Origin: Micromonospora chaiyaphumensis
GTDB lineage: Bacteria > Actinomycetota > Actinomycetes > Mycobacteriales > Micromonosporaceae
Length of the DNA stretch: 64,000 bases
Direction of reading: 5' to 3'
Assembly (NCBI RefSeq): GCF_900091435.1
Contig: NZ_FMCS01000002.1
Location: 496,001 to 560,000 of the forward strand
Positions 46,093 to 54,153 of the stretch are shown here, piece by piece. The notes below the pieces were generated by a model, which was not told the origin of the DNA, ran no database searches, and saw nothing but the letters and a program-made list of their open reading frames with translations. A program made the translations under genes and the position numbers. Position 1 is the first letter of the stretch; each line of letters begins with the position of its first letter.

Positions 46093-47181
46093 ATGCGCCC
46101 AGTACGCTTCGTCGCCCTCTCCGAGGACGGCCAGGCTCTGGTGCTCGCCGACGAGGTCGGGCGCCTGCTCGCCCTGCCGATCGACGAGCGCATCGCCTCG
46201 GCACTGCACGCCGAGCCGGGCGCGCCCCCGCTCGCCGTGGTGCCGAGCGCCGCCGATCCGACGCCGTCGCTCTCCCCGCGCGACATCCAGGCCCGGATCC
46301 GCTCCGGCGAGTCCGCCGAGGACGTCGCCCGCATCGCCGGCGTGCCGGTCGACCGCGTCCTGCGCTACGCCGGCCCGGTGCTCCAGGAGCGGGCCATGCT
46401 CGCCCAGCACGCCCGGCGCACCCGACTCAAGGGCGCCGAGAAGCCCACCCCGCTGGCCGAGGTGGTCAACGGCCGGCTGGCCCAGCACGGGATCGACACC
46501 GAGAAGATCTCCTGGGACGCCTACCGCCGCGACGACGGCACCTGGCGGATCATCGCCACCTGGCCGTCGGGCAAGGCCACGGCGCAGGCGGTCTGGGATC
46601 TCGACAAGACCCGGCAGAACGTCAGCCCGCACGACGACATGGCGCAATACCTGTGCGCCGAGCGTCCCACGCCGATCCTCGGTCAGGAGCCGGCGCCGGA
46701 GCGGGGCGGTCACGCGCTGCCCGGCCCGTCGCGCGGCGAGCCGAGCCGGGGCGGGCACGGCCTGCCGTCGCCCGGCGAGCACGCCCGTCCGGGGCGGGAC
46801 CCGATCCGTGCCGGCCGCGACGCGCTGCTCGCCTCGCTGGACCGGCCGCTCGGCGGCACGTCCGGTCGTGGCCTGGACACCCGCTCCCCGGCCGCGCTGG
46901 CCGGGTCCGACGCACCCCGCCAGCGGGCGGTCACCGGGGGCGCGGCCGCGCTGCTCGGCGGCGGCCAGGGCTCCGCGTTCGACGACGACTCGGACGCGCC
47001 GAAGGAGATCCCGGCCGTGCCGTCGCTGGCCGTGCTCCGGCCGCGCCGCACCGGCGCCCCGGCGGCGACCGGTGGCACCGGCACCGAGTCCACCGAGGCC
47101 GGTGGCAAGCCGCGCAAGCGCCTGCCGAGCTGGGACGACGTCCTCTTCGGCACCGGTCCGGCGGCCCGCGAGTCCTCCTGA
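46093..47181 (+). CDS. sepH: Septation protein SepH (DUF3071)
   Basis: A 362-residue cell-division protein that in Streptomyces and mycobacteria binds FtsZ and promotes filament assembly. ATG 46093 follows ACGGAGG. The conserved N-terminal domain (about 1-175) contains MRPVRFVALSEDGQALVLAD, the HTH-like SPRDIQARIRSGESAEDVAR, VLRYAGPVLQERA, and a WDAYRRDDGTWRII segment. The C-terminal half is Pro/Gly/Arg-rich and disordered, ending in the conserved RLPSWDDVLFGTG peptide. Confidence 0.94.
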   Translation: MRPVRFVALSEDGQALVLADEVGRLLALPIDERIASALHAEPGAPPLAVVPSAADPTPSLSPRDIQARIRSGESAEDVARIAGVPVDRVLRYAGPVLQERAMLAQHARRTRLKGAEKPTPLAEVVNGRLAQHGIDTEKISWDAYRRDDGTWRIIATWPSGKATAQAVWDLDKTRQNVSPHDDMAQYLCAERPTPILGQEPAPERGGHALPGPSRGEPSRGGHGLPSPGEHARPGRDPIRAGRDALLASLDRPLGGTSGRGLDTRSPAALAGSDAPRQRAVTGGAAALLGGGQGSAFDDDSDAPKEIPAVPSLAVLRPRRTGAPAATGGTGTESTEAGGKPRKRLPSWDDVLFGTGPAARESS

Positions 47182-47191
47182 CCAACCGTCC

Positions 47192-47243
47192 GTCCACCCT
47201 GGCAACGGCGAGGCACTCTAAGTGCCCGCGTGCCAGGGTGGAC
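47192..47243 (+). promoter_or_regulatory. Nested hairpin between sepH and the aldo/keto reductase start
   Basis: Outer arms of 13 bp (47192-47204 with 47231-47243) are perfect; an inner GGCAC/GTGCC pair (47212-47216, 47222-47226) stacks inside. The outer right arm contains the purine-rich CAGGGTGG just before ATG 47246 and ends 2 nt before it. It could terminate sepH transcription or hide the ribosome site of the next gene. Confidence 0.5.
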
Positions 47244-47245
47244 CC

Positions 47246-48232
47246 ATGGAGTACACGAACCTGGGACGCACCGGCCTGTCGGTGAGCCGGCTCTGCCTCG
47301 GCACCATGAACTTCGGGCCGCAGACCGACGAGCCGGACAGCTTCGCCATCATGGACCGGGCGCTGGAACACGGGATCAACTTCTTCGACACCGCGAACGT
47401 CTACGGCTGGAAGCTCGGCGAGGGTGTCACCGAGCAGATCATCGGCCGCTGGTTCGCCCAGGGCGGCGGGCGCCGCGACCGGGTCGTCCTGGCCACCAAG
47501 GTCTACGGCAAGATGGGCGAGTGGCCCAACGATCAGGGCCTGAGCGCCCGGCACATCATCCGGGCCTGCGAGGACTCGCTGCGCCGCCTCCAGACCGACA
47601 CCATCGACCTCTACCAGATGCACCACATCTCCCGGACCACGCCGTGGGAGGAGATCTGGCAGGCCATGGAGACCCTGGTCGCCCAGGGCAAGGTCCTCTA
47701 CGTCGGCTCGTCCAACTTCGCCGGCTGGCACATCGCCCAGGCGCAGGCGGCGGCCGGCCGCCGCAACTTCCTCGGCCTCGTCTCCGAGCAGTGCATCTAC
47801 AACCTCCTGACCCGGCACGTCGAGCTGGAGGTGGTCCCGGCCGCGCAGCACTACGGGCTGGGCATCATCCCCTGGTCGCCGCTGCACGGCGGGCTGCTCT
47901 CCGGGGTCATCCGCAAGATGGCCGAGGGCGGCGCGGCCCGCGGCACCACGGGCCGGGCGGCCGACGCGCTGGCCGAGCACCGGACCACCATCGAGGCGTA
48001 CGAGAAGCTCTGCGCCGACCTGGGGCACGACCCGGCCGACGTGGCGCTGGCGTGGCTGCTTTCCCGGCCGGGCGTGACCGCCCCGATCGTCGGCCCGCGC
48101 ACCATGGACCAGCTCGACCGTAACCTCGGCGCGCTGGACGTGAAGCTCGACGAGGCCACGCTGGAGAAGCTCGACGAGCTCTTCCCGCCGGTCGGCAACG
48201 GCGGTCCGGGGCCGGAGGCCTGGGCCTGGTGA
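47246..48232 (+). CDS. Aldo/keto reductase
   Basis: A 328-residue NADPH-dependent TIM-barrel reductase. ATG 47246 begins MEYTNLGRTGLSVSRLCLGT, the standard family start. The catalytic tetrad is visible: Asp in FFDTANVYGW, Tyr in that segment, Lys in VVLATKVYGK, His in LYQMHHISRTTPW. Cofactor-binding motifs near the end are TAPIVGPRTMDQLDRN. It resembles the AKR11/YajO-like group acting on aldehydes or sugars. It follows sepH but a hairpin separates them. Confidence 0.92.
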   Translation: MEYTNLGRTGLSVSRLCLGTMNFGPQTDEPDSFAIMDRALEHGINFFDTANVYGWKLGEGVTEQIIGRWFAQGGGRRDRVVLATKVYGKMGEWPNDQGLSARHIIRACEDSLRRLQTDTIDLYQMHHISRTTPWEEIWQAMETLVAQGKVLYVGSSNFAGWHIAQAQAAAGRRNFLGLVSEQCIYNLLTRHVELEVVPAAQHYGLGIIPWSPLHGGLLSGVIRKMAEGGAARGTTGRAADALAEHRTTIEAYEKLCADLGHDPADVALAWLLSRPGVTAPIVGPRTMDQLDRNLGALDVKLDEATLEKLDELFPPVGNGGPGPEAWAW

Positions 48233-48236
48233 CCCG

Positions 48237-48276
48237 CTGACCGGGCCGGCCGGGCCTTCCCTGCCGGCCCGGTCAG
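48237..48276. terminator. Bidirectional terminator
   Basis: Perfect 14-bp stem (48237-48250 with 48263-48276), 12-nt loop. The right arm includes the stop codon of the convergent thpR gene. Confidence 0.8.
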
Positions 48277-48851
48277 ATCGGCCAGGCGGCGAGGCGGTCG
48301 TAGGTGGGGCGCGGCCCCGGGTGGCTGCGCATCAGGATTAGTTCGCCGGCACTCCACTCGGGGCCGAGGTATTCGTGCAGGGTCTCCCGGTCGGCGAGCA
48401 CGTCGGCGCGGTCGATCCGGTCGCCGGGGCGGGCGATGGTCAGGTGGGCCCGGAACGGCTTCTCGTCGTGCGGCAGCCGGGCCCGGCGCAGCCCGGACCG
48501 GATCAGCCGGGCCAGCACGGCCAGCCCGTCGACCTCGCCGCGCACGTCCACCCACAGCACGGTGAACCGGCCGCGCCCGAAGCTGCCCCCGCCGCCGAGC
48601 CGCAGCCGCGGCGAGCTGCCCCGTGCCTCCCGGAAGGTCTGCGCGGCCAAGCCGAGCGCGCTCTCCACGTCGACCAGCCGGTCGTCGGGCACGTCACCGA
48701 GGAAGGCCAGGGTGAGGTGGGCGTTGGCCGGGTCGGCCAGCCGGACGTTGGTGCCGGCCGCCGCGGCGGCCCCGGTGCGCAGCCGGGCGACCTGGGCGCT
48801 CAGGTCGTCGACCGCCGGCTTCGGCGGGTAGACCGCGACGAAGAGCCGCAC
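48273..48851 (-). CDS. thpR: RNA 2',3'-cyclic phosphodiesterase (2H family)
   Basis: A 192-residue 2H-phosphoesterase. The two catalytic HxT motifs are intact: His45-Leu-Thr47 in AHLTLAFLGD and His136-Leu-Thr138 in AHLTIARPGD. The MRLFVAVYPP start and WSAGELILMRSHPG end are typical of ThpR/LigT, which hydrolyse 2',3'-cyclic phosphates of RNA. It starts 3 nt after the stop of the upstream membrane-protein gene and is probably co-transcribed with it. Confidence 0.9.
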   Translation of the reverse strand: MRLFVAVYPPKPAVDDLSAQVARLRTGAAAAAGTNVRLADPANAHLTLAFLGDVPDDRLVDVESALGLAAQTFREARGSSPRLRLGGGGSFGRGRFTVLWVDVRGEVDGLAVLARLIRSGLRRARLPHDEKPFRAHLTIARPGDRIDRADVLADRETLHEYLGPEWSAGELILMRSHPGPRPTYDRLAAWPI

Positions 48852-48854
48852 CGC

Positions 48855-49364
48855 TCAGCGGTGTCGCTGGTGGTGGCCCGGGCGGGCGGCGGGCAGCGTG
48901 AGCCCGGCGGCGTGCAGGAGGCCCTCGACGCGTACCCGTTCGATCTCCCGGTCGACGCCGTCCAGCTCGGCCAGGTGCTCGGCGATGCCGAGTGCGGCGC
49001 AGGCGGCCCGCAGCCGTTCGTCGTACGCGTCGATGACCGCGCCGTGCCACACCACCGAGCGGTCGGCGGCGGCGAGCCGGTGGCCGCCGAGGCGGCGCAG
49101 GTCGACGGCGAGCTGTTCCAGCGGGCGGCGGTTCTCCCGGTCGAACTCGGTGAGGTCGATGTCGCGGGTGAGCGACTCGGCCTCGATGGCCCGGTCCAGC
49201 CGCGCGATGGTGCGGCGTGTCCGCCGCCGCTCCCGCCATTCCGCCCAGCCGCAGGCCACCCGGTCGAGGATCTCGTCGGCGCAGAAGACCAGTGCGAAGA
49301 GAGCGGGCAGGCAGCAGACGGCGAGGATCGCCAGCACCAGCAGTAGTCCCCGCCCCACTCCCAC
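48855..49364 (-). CDS. Hypothetical membrane-anchored helical protein
   Basis: A 169-residue protein beginning at GTG 49364. One N-terminal transmembrane helix (GLLLVLAILAVCCLPALFALV) is followed by a basic Arg-rich turn (EWRERRRTRRTIARL) and a mostly alpha-helical cytoplasmic part (about 50-155) with many Glu/Arg pairs. No known domain. Third-position G/C bias favours this frame over the overlapping alternative at 48800-49366. It is the first gene of a probable two-gene unit with thpR. Confidence 0.65.
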   Translation of the reverse strand: MGVGRGLLLVLAILAVCCLPALFALVFCADEILDRVACGWAEWRERRRTRRTIARLDRAIEAESLTRDIDLTEFDRENRRPLEQLAVDLRRLGGHRLAAADRSVVWHGAVIDAYDERLRAACAALGIAEHLAELDGVDREIERVRVEGLLHAAGLTLPAARPGHHQRHR

Positions 49365-49370
49365 ATATCG

Positions 49371-49376
49371 ACGCTA
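49371..49376 (-). promoter_or_regulatory. -10 box TAGCGT, leaderless layout
   Basis: TAGCGT on the minus strand, 6 nt, then GTG at 49364. Confidence 0.6.
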
Positions 49377-49434
49377 AGCCTCGTTGTCGCCGCCCGCCAC
49401 CCGATTGGCGAGATCCGGACGCGAATGAATGAGG

Positions 49435-49468
49435 AAGGACCGGTACCCGCGGGCGGGAACCGGCCCTT
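49435..49468 (-). terminator. Terminator after the MFS gene
   Basis: 16-bp stem (49435-49450 with 49453-49468) with two non-Watson-Crick positions, beginning about 16 nt beyond the stop codon at 49484. Confidence 0.6.
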
Positions 49469-49483
49469 CGGGTGGTCGACGGG

Positions 49484-50770
49484 TCACTCGGCTCCGGGCG
49501 ACACCACGTAGAAGCGCGGCATGGGCAGCACGCGCAGCCGCAGCCGGGCGCCGGAGCGGCGCAGCTGCCAGGTGAGCGCCAGCAGGGCGGCGGCCAGCGA
49601 GATCAGGCCACCGATCCAGATGCTCGCGCCGGCGCCGAACGTCTCGGCCACCCAGCCGATGATCGGCGCGCCGACCGGGTTGGTGCCCAGGAAGACGAGC
49701 ACCCACAGCGCCATGACCCGGCCCCGGAAGGCTGCGTCGACGCCGAGCTGGACCCGCTGGTTGGCGGCCTGCGCGAAGAACACCATGAAGAACCCGGTGG
49801 GCAGCAGCAGCGCCACCACCAGCCAGTACGACCCCGCGAGCCCCACCAGCGTGCCGAAGCTGGCACAGCCGACGGCCGCGCCGAGCACCAGCCACACGGT
49901 GGGCCGGCTGCGCCGCCCCGTGCCGGCCAGGGCGCCGACCAGCGCGCCGACCGCCAGCGCGGTGGTGAACAGGCCGAACGAGGCGGCACCCGTCTTGAAC
50001 ACGGTCTTGGCCAGCGCGGCGAGGGTGAGCTGGAAGTTGAACAGGGTCATCCCGACCACCGACATGAGCGCCATCGGCAGCAGGATGTCGGGGCGGCGCG
50101 CGACGTACCGGAGGCCGTCCACGACCTTGGCCTGGTCGCGCTCGCCGGCCGGCGGGAGGTCCTTGCGGTACAGCTCGTCGGTGCGCATCCGGACCACGTT
50201 GACCAGCGGGGCGATCGAGCTGAACGCGGTGATCAGGAAGACCGGGCCGACGTCGAAGGCGGCGATGGCCAGGCCGGCGACGGCCGGGCCGAGGATCCGG
50301 GCCGAGTTGAAGGTGGCCGCGTTGAGCGAGAGCGCGTTCGGCAGCAGCGGCATGCCGACCAGTTCGGAGACGAACGCCTGCCGCACCGGGGTCTCCACCG
50401 CGTTGAACACCCCGAGCAGGGCGGCGAACGCGAAGACGTGCCAGAGCTGCACCAGCCCGGTGACCACGAGCAGGCTCATGGCCAGCGCCAGCACGGTCCA
50501 GAAGATGTTGGCGACGAAGAGCAGCATCCGCTTGTCGTAGCGGTCGGCGAGGCGGCCGGAGATCAGCGTCAGCAGCAGCACCGGGGTGAACTGGAGCGCC
50601 GTGACCACGCCGAGCGCGGTCGCGGAGTTGCCGCTGAGGTCGAGGACGAGCCAGTCCTGAGCGATGTACATCATCCAGACGCCGATCAACTTGATCAGCT
50701 GCCCGGTGGCGAAGAGTCGGTAGTTGCGGACTCGTAGGGACTGGAACATCGTGCTCAACTTGGCCTGCAC
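49484..50770 (-). CDS. MFS transporter
   Basis: A 428-residue exporter-type MFS protein with about twelve helices. GTG 50770 has GAGGAGG 10 nt upstream; ATG 50749 (MFQSLRVRNYRLFATGQ) is an alternative. Conserved: RNYRLFATGQLIKLIGVWM, MYIAQDWLVLDLSG, loop motif GRLADRYDKR, and SARILGPAVAGL in helix 5. The family (MFS_3-like) contains multidrug and siderophore exporters. The MarR gene lies 76 nt upstream on the same strand and may control it. Confidence 0.88.
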   Translation of the reverse strand: MQAKLSTMFQSLRVRNYRLFATGQLIKLIGVWMMYIAQDWLVLDLSGNSATALGVVTALQFTPVLLLTLISGRLADRYDKRMLLFVANIFWTVLALAMSLLVVTGLVQLWHVFAFAALLGVFNAVETPVRQAFVSELVGMPLLPNALSLNAATFNSARILGPAVAGLAIAAFDVGPVFLITAFSSIAPLVNVVRMRTDELYRKDLPPAGERDQAKVVDGLRYVARRPDILLPMALMSVVGMTLFNFQLTLAALAKTVFKTGAASFGLFTTALAVGALVGALAGTGRRSRPTVWLVLGAAVGCASFGTLVGLAGSYWLVVALLLPTGFFMVFFAQAANQRVQLGVDAAFRGRVMALWVLVFLGTNPVGAPIIGWVAETFGAGASIWIGGLISLAAALLALTWQLRRSGARLRLRVLPMPRFYVVSPGAE

Positions 50771-50846
50771 TCTAGGTGCGCCTCCTCGCGGTCAGGTACG
50801 CCTCATCCACAGCGGACGAAGCGGACCGCGGGACGCGGGTACCCGC

Positions 50847-51296
50847 TCAGGCGCGAGCGATGCCCTGCAGGATGTCGGCGGCACGTCGCAGCGTGTCGCG
50901 TTCCTCCTCGGTCAGGGCGGCCAGCCGACTGGCCAGCCACTCGTTGCGGGCCCGCTCGAACTGGTCGAGCACGGCCCGTCCCCCCTCGGTAGCCGCCAGG
51001 ATGACCTGCCGTCCGTCGGTCGGGTGGGGGGTCCGCTGCACGAGGCCGCGGTCCTCCAGCTTCGCAACGATCTTCGTCATCGTGGGCGGCTGCACCCGCT
51101 CGATGTCGGCCAGCTCCCGGGGTGTCAGGGCGCCCGCCAGGTTGAGGCTGGTGAGCGCCGAGAGCTGGGTGACCGTGAGGTCGCCGACCGGTCGGGCCTG
51201 CCGGACCCGCCGGTTGAGTCGGGTGATCGCATCACGCAGCTGAGGGGCCAGCTGCGCCGGTGGCACGCGTTTCGCCGTCACCGTCCGCTCCGTCAC
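50847..51296 (-). CDS. MarR-family transcriptional regulator
   Basis: A 149-residue winged-HTH repressor. The recognition region is TPRELADIERVQPPTMTKIV and the wing DRGLVQRTPHPTDGRQVI carries the DxR motif. Helices at both ends form the dimer interface. GTG 51296 is chosen; a palindrome overlaps its promoter, consistent with autoregulation. The MFS exporter follows on the same strand, the usual MarR-efflux pairing, so it likely responds to a compound pumped by that exporter (inference). Confidence 0.9.
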   Translation of the reverse strand: MTERTVTAKRVPPAQLAPQLRDAITRLNRRVRQARPVGDLTVTQLSALTSLNLAGALTPRELADIERVQPPTMTKIVAKLEDRGLVQRTPHPTDGRQVILAATEGGRAVLDQFERARNEWLASRLAALTEEERDTLRRAADILQGIARA

Positions 51297-51298
51297 AC

Positions 51299-51313
51299 TA
51301 GTTAGCTTAACTA
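51299..51313 (-). promoter_or_regulatory. MarR-gene promoter and palindromic operator
   Basis: Inverted repeat TAGTTA-N3-TAACTA (51299-51313) overlaps a minus-strand -10 box TAAGCT (51309-51304), which is 7 nt before the GTG. It fits a leaderless, self-repressed promoter. Confidence 0.6.
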
Positions 51314-51367
51314 ATGAGCCTGGCTAACGACATGCGATATGACCAGGCTCACCAGGGGTCAGAGGGG

Positions 51368-52849
51368 TCAGGGCAGCACGGACTCGATCGGCCCGCGCAG
51401 GAAGTAGAGAATGAACAGCGCCGCCACCCCGTACAGCAGGGGGTGGACATCGCGGACCTTGCCCTTCGCCAGCTTCAGCAGCACGAAGGTGATCACGCCG
51501 GCGCCGATGCCGTTCGAGATCGAATAGGTGAAGGGCATGAGCACGATGGTGAGGAACGCCGGGATGGCGATCTCGTAGTCGGTCCAGTCGATGGTGCGCA
51601 CCGCGGTCATCATGAGGAACCCGACCACCACGAGCGCCGTCGACGCGGCCTCGAACGGCACCACGGCCGACAGCGGCGCCAGGAACATGGCCAGCAGGAA
51701 CAGGCCGCCGGTGACCAGGTTGGCCACCCCGGTCCGGGCGCCCTCCGCGACCCCGGCGGCACTTTCGATGTACGACGTGTTGCTCGACACCGAGGCCGCG
51801 CCACCCGCGGCGGCGGCGATCGAGTCGACCAGCAGGATCTCCCGCGCCCGCGGCGGGGTGCCCCGCTCGTCGAGCATGTCGCCCTCCTGGCCGATGGCGA
51901 CCATCGTGCCCATGGTGTCGAAGAAGTCCGTGATCAGCAGGGTGAACACGAACATCAGCGGGACCAGCCAGCCGACCCGGGTCCACGAGTCCAGCACGTT
52001 GAAGTTGCCGAGCAGCGAGAGGTCGGGGATGTCGACCACCTTCTTCGGCAGCTCCGGCACGTTGAGCGCCCAGCCCTTGGGGTTCGGCTTCCCGTCGACG
52101 AACGACGGGCCGATGTTGCCGACGGCCTCCACCACGATCGCCAGCACCGTGGAGACGAGGATGCCGATGAGGATCGCCCCGCGCACCCGGCGTACCACCA
52201 GCACCAGGGTGAGCAGCAGGCCCACCACGAAGACCAGCAGGGGCCAGCTGACGATCTTGCCGCCGATGCCCAGCCCGACCGGCACGGTCGTGTTCGCCAC
52301 GTCCGGCACCCGCCGGACGAAGCCGGCGTCGACCAGGCCGATGATCGTCAGGAAGAGGCCGATGCCCACGCCGATCGCCGTCTTGAGCTGGGTCGGCACC
52401 GAGCGGAACACCGCCGTACGCAGCCCGGTGAGCACCAGGATGCCGATCAGCACACCCTCGATCACCACGAGGCCCATGGCGTCCGCCCAGGTCATCTGCG
52501 GCGCGATCTCGAACGCGACCAGCGCGTTGACGCCCAGCCCGGCGGCCAGCGCGATCGGGAACCGGGCCACCACGCCCATGAGGATGGTCATGACGCCCGC
52601 GACCAGCGCGGTGGCCGCCGCCAGCGCCGGGATGGCCAGTTTGCGCCCGTCGCCGTCGACCGCGCTGCCCAGGATCAGCGGGTTCAACACCACGATGTAC
52701 GCCATCGTGAAGAACGTGGCCAGCCCGCCCCGGACCTCCCGGCCCGGCGTCGACCGGCGGGCGGAGATCTCGAAGAAGCGGTCGAAGGCGTTACGCGGGT
52801 GCGCGGGATCGGGTGGAGTGCCGTGGTCGGGCGGCGGCGCTATCGCCAT
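51368..52849 (-). CDS. NCS2/AzgA-type purine (guanine/hypoxanthine) permease
   Basis: A 493-residue permease. ATG 52849 follows GAGGAC. Fourteen membrane segments are expected. AzgA/PbuG-branch motifs: GGLATFFTMAYIVVLNP in helix 1, ALAAGLGVNALVAFEI in helix 3, TDFFDTMGTMVAIGQEG in helix 8 and SSNTSYIESAAGVAEGARTG in helix 10. It would import adenine, guanine or hypoxanthine with protons. No riboswitch is visible in the 89 bp upstream. It stands alone. Confidence 0.91.
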   Translation of the reverse strand: MAIAPPPDHGTPPDPAHPRNAFDRFFEISARRSTPGREVRGGLATFFTMAYIVVLNPLILGSAVDGDGRKLAIPALAAATALVAGVMTILMGVVARFPIALAAGLGVNALVAFEIAPQMTWADAMGLVVIEGVLIGILVLTGLRTAVFRSVPTQLKTAIGVGIGLFLTIIGLVDAGFVRRVPDVANTTVPVGLGIGGKIVSWPLLVFVVGLLLTLVLVVRRVRGAILIGILVSTVLAIVVEAVGNIGPSFVDGKPNPKGWALNVPELPKKVVDIPDLSLLGNFNVLDSWTRVGWLVPLMFVFTLLITDFFDTMGTMVAIGQEGDMLDERGTPPRAREILLVDSIAAAAGGAASVSSNTSYIESAAGVAEGARTGVANLVTGGLFLLAMFLAPLSAVVPFEAASTALVVVGFLMMTAVRTIDWTDYEIAIPAFLTIVLMPFTYSISNGIGAGVITFVLLKLAKGKVRDVHPLLYGVAALFILYFLRGPIESVLP

Positions 52850-52926
52850 CGGGTCCTCACATATTGATCGACCGGGTGTCGCGCGCATCGTCCCAGATCA
52901 CTCGCGGGCAGGGAAGGACGATCGCG

Positions 52927-52932
52927 TACGCT
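52927..52932 (+). promoter_or_regulatory. -10 box TACGCT, leaderless layout
   Basis: TACGCT, 6 nt, then GTG at 52939. Confidence 0.6.
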
Positions 52933-52938
52933 GGGCGG

Positions 52939-53199
52939 GTGCCCCAGGAGGAACCGCCGCGGCCCGAGCCGCTCGACCCGCCGATGGTGCCGTTCGCCGT
53001 CGCCGGGCTGATCGCCTGGGCGGTGGCCGGGCTGGTGCTGCTGCTCTTCTTCCGCGACTGGCTCACCGCGCACGGGCACCAGAACTGGCTCTGGACCTGC
53101 CTGGCCGGTTTCCTGTGGGGCTTTCCCGGCCTGGCCGTGATGATGCGGCACGACGCCAACCGGCGCCGCCGCCGGGCCGCCACCGCCCGCCAGGGCTGA
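52939..53199 (+). CDS. DUF2530-domain small membrane protein
   Basis: An 86-residue protein with two transmembrane helices: PFAVAGLIAWAVAGLVLLLF and WLWTCLAGFLWGFPGLAVMM, ending in a basic cytoplasmic tail (NRRRRRAATARQG). This is the DUF2530 layout, an actinobacterial family of unknown function that often neighbours the DUF3027 gene, as here. GTG 52939 is fixed by the leaderless -10 box. It converges on the DUF3027 gene. Confidence 0.82.
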   Translation: MPQEEPPRPEPLDPPMVPFAVAGLIAWAVAGLVLLLFFRDWLTAHGHQNWLWTCLAGFLWGFPGLAVMMRHDANRRRRRAATARQG

Positions 53200-53226
53200 T
53201 CCCGTCAGGCCGTCAGGGCTGATCCG

Positions 53227-54066
53227 TCAGGGGTGACCGTAGGGCTCCGCCGGCTCGGCCGCCTCGACCGAGCCCGGGGCCCGGCTCACCGACACCGCTT
53301 CCACCGCGCTGTCGTCGTAGACCGTCGGCAGCTCGTCCACCGGGGTCTCGGCCGCCTCGATCAGCGTCTCGGAGTGCGCGCCGCAGCCGTGGTCGGCGCT
53401 GACCACCCGGCCGTCGTCGGGGGCGTAGAAGTTGCCGCAGGCGCCGAAGGCCTGCCGCATCGCTCCGGCCAGCGGCAGGTAGAAGCCACAGGTGCCGCAG
53501 CGGGCGGCGGCCGGCGCGGCCACCGAGATCGCGGCGTCGGGGCCGTGGTCGCCGTCGTACCAGCGCTGGGCCGCGTCGGCGCGGCCCTCGCGGGACAGCA
53601 CCCGGGCCCGGCCGAGGCCCAGCTCCCAGGCGGTCTCCTCGACGGCCGGGTCGTCGGAGAGCAGGTAGCCGGGGGCGAGCCGCTCGTCGTCGGCCGGGGT
53701 GGGCAGCAGGTCGCCGGGGCCCAGGTCGCCCGGCTTGAGCCGCTCCTGCCAGGGCACCCAGCCCGGGGCGAGCAGCGCGTCGGAGCCCGGCAGCAGCACC
53801 GTCTCGCAGATGGTGACCGTGCGGCTGCGCGGCACCCGGGTGACCGTGACGGCCCAGCGCCAGCCCCGGTAGCCGGCCAGGCGGCACTCGAAGTAGTGGG
53901 TCACGAGCCGGTCGCCCTCGGCGACGGCCTGGAGGTGCTCGCCGACGTCGGCGGGGTCCACCTCGGTGATGGCGGCGCGGGCCACGTCGACGGCGGCGGC
54001 GCACACCTGGTCGAGCCGGGGAGCGCGGGCGGAGGCGGGCCTGGTCACCGGACCATTGTTCCCCAT
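53227..54066 (-). CDS. DUF3027-domain protein
   Basis: A 279-residue actinobacterial protein of unknown function. ATG 54066 is used; GTG 54048 (VTRPASARAPRLDQ) is an alternative start. It contains HYFECRLAGYRGWRWAVTVTR, VLLPGSDALLAPGWVPWQER and a late cysteine cluster (RCGTCGFYLPL, ACGNFYAPDD, HGCGAHSE) that could bind a metal ion, followed by an acidic tail. Conservation with the neighbouring DUF2530 gene suggests a shared, unknown process. Confidence 0.85.
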   Translation of the reverse strand: MGNNGPVTRPASARAPRLDQVCAAAVDVARAAITEVDPADVGEHLQAVAEGDRLVTHYFECRLAGYRGWRWAVTVTRVPRSRTVTICETVLLPGSDALLAPGWVPWQERLKPGDLGPGDLLPTPADDERLAPGYLLSDDPAVEETAWELGLGRARVLSREGRADAAQRWYDGDHGPDAAISVAAPAAARCGTCGFYLPLAGAMRQAFGACGNFYAPDDGRVVSADHGCGAHSETLIEAAETPVDELPTVYDDSAVEAVSVSRAPGSVEAAEPAEPYGHP

Positions 54067-54153
54067 GCCCACGGTCGGGTGACAGGGACTCCCCGGAGTC
54101 GTTCTCTCCGGGTGATGCGGCACGCGTGGATCAGATGGGCGAGGATGGGACGC

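Noticed and set aside
48800-49366. 188-codon minus-strand frame
   Set aside because: Overlaps the 169-codon frame at 48855-49364, which has the better third-position bias, membrane helix and leaderless promoter.
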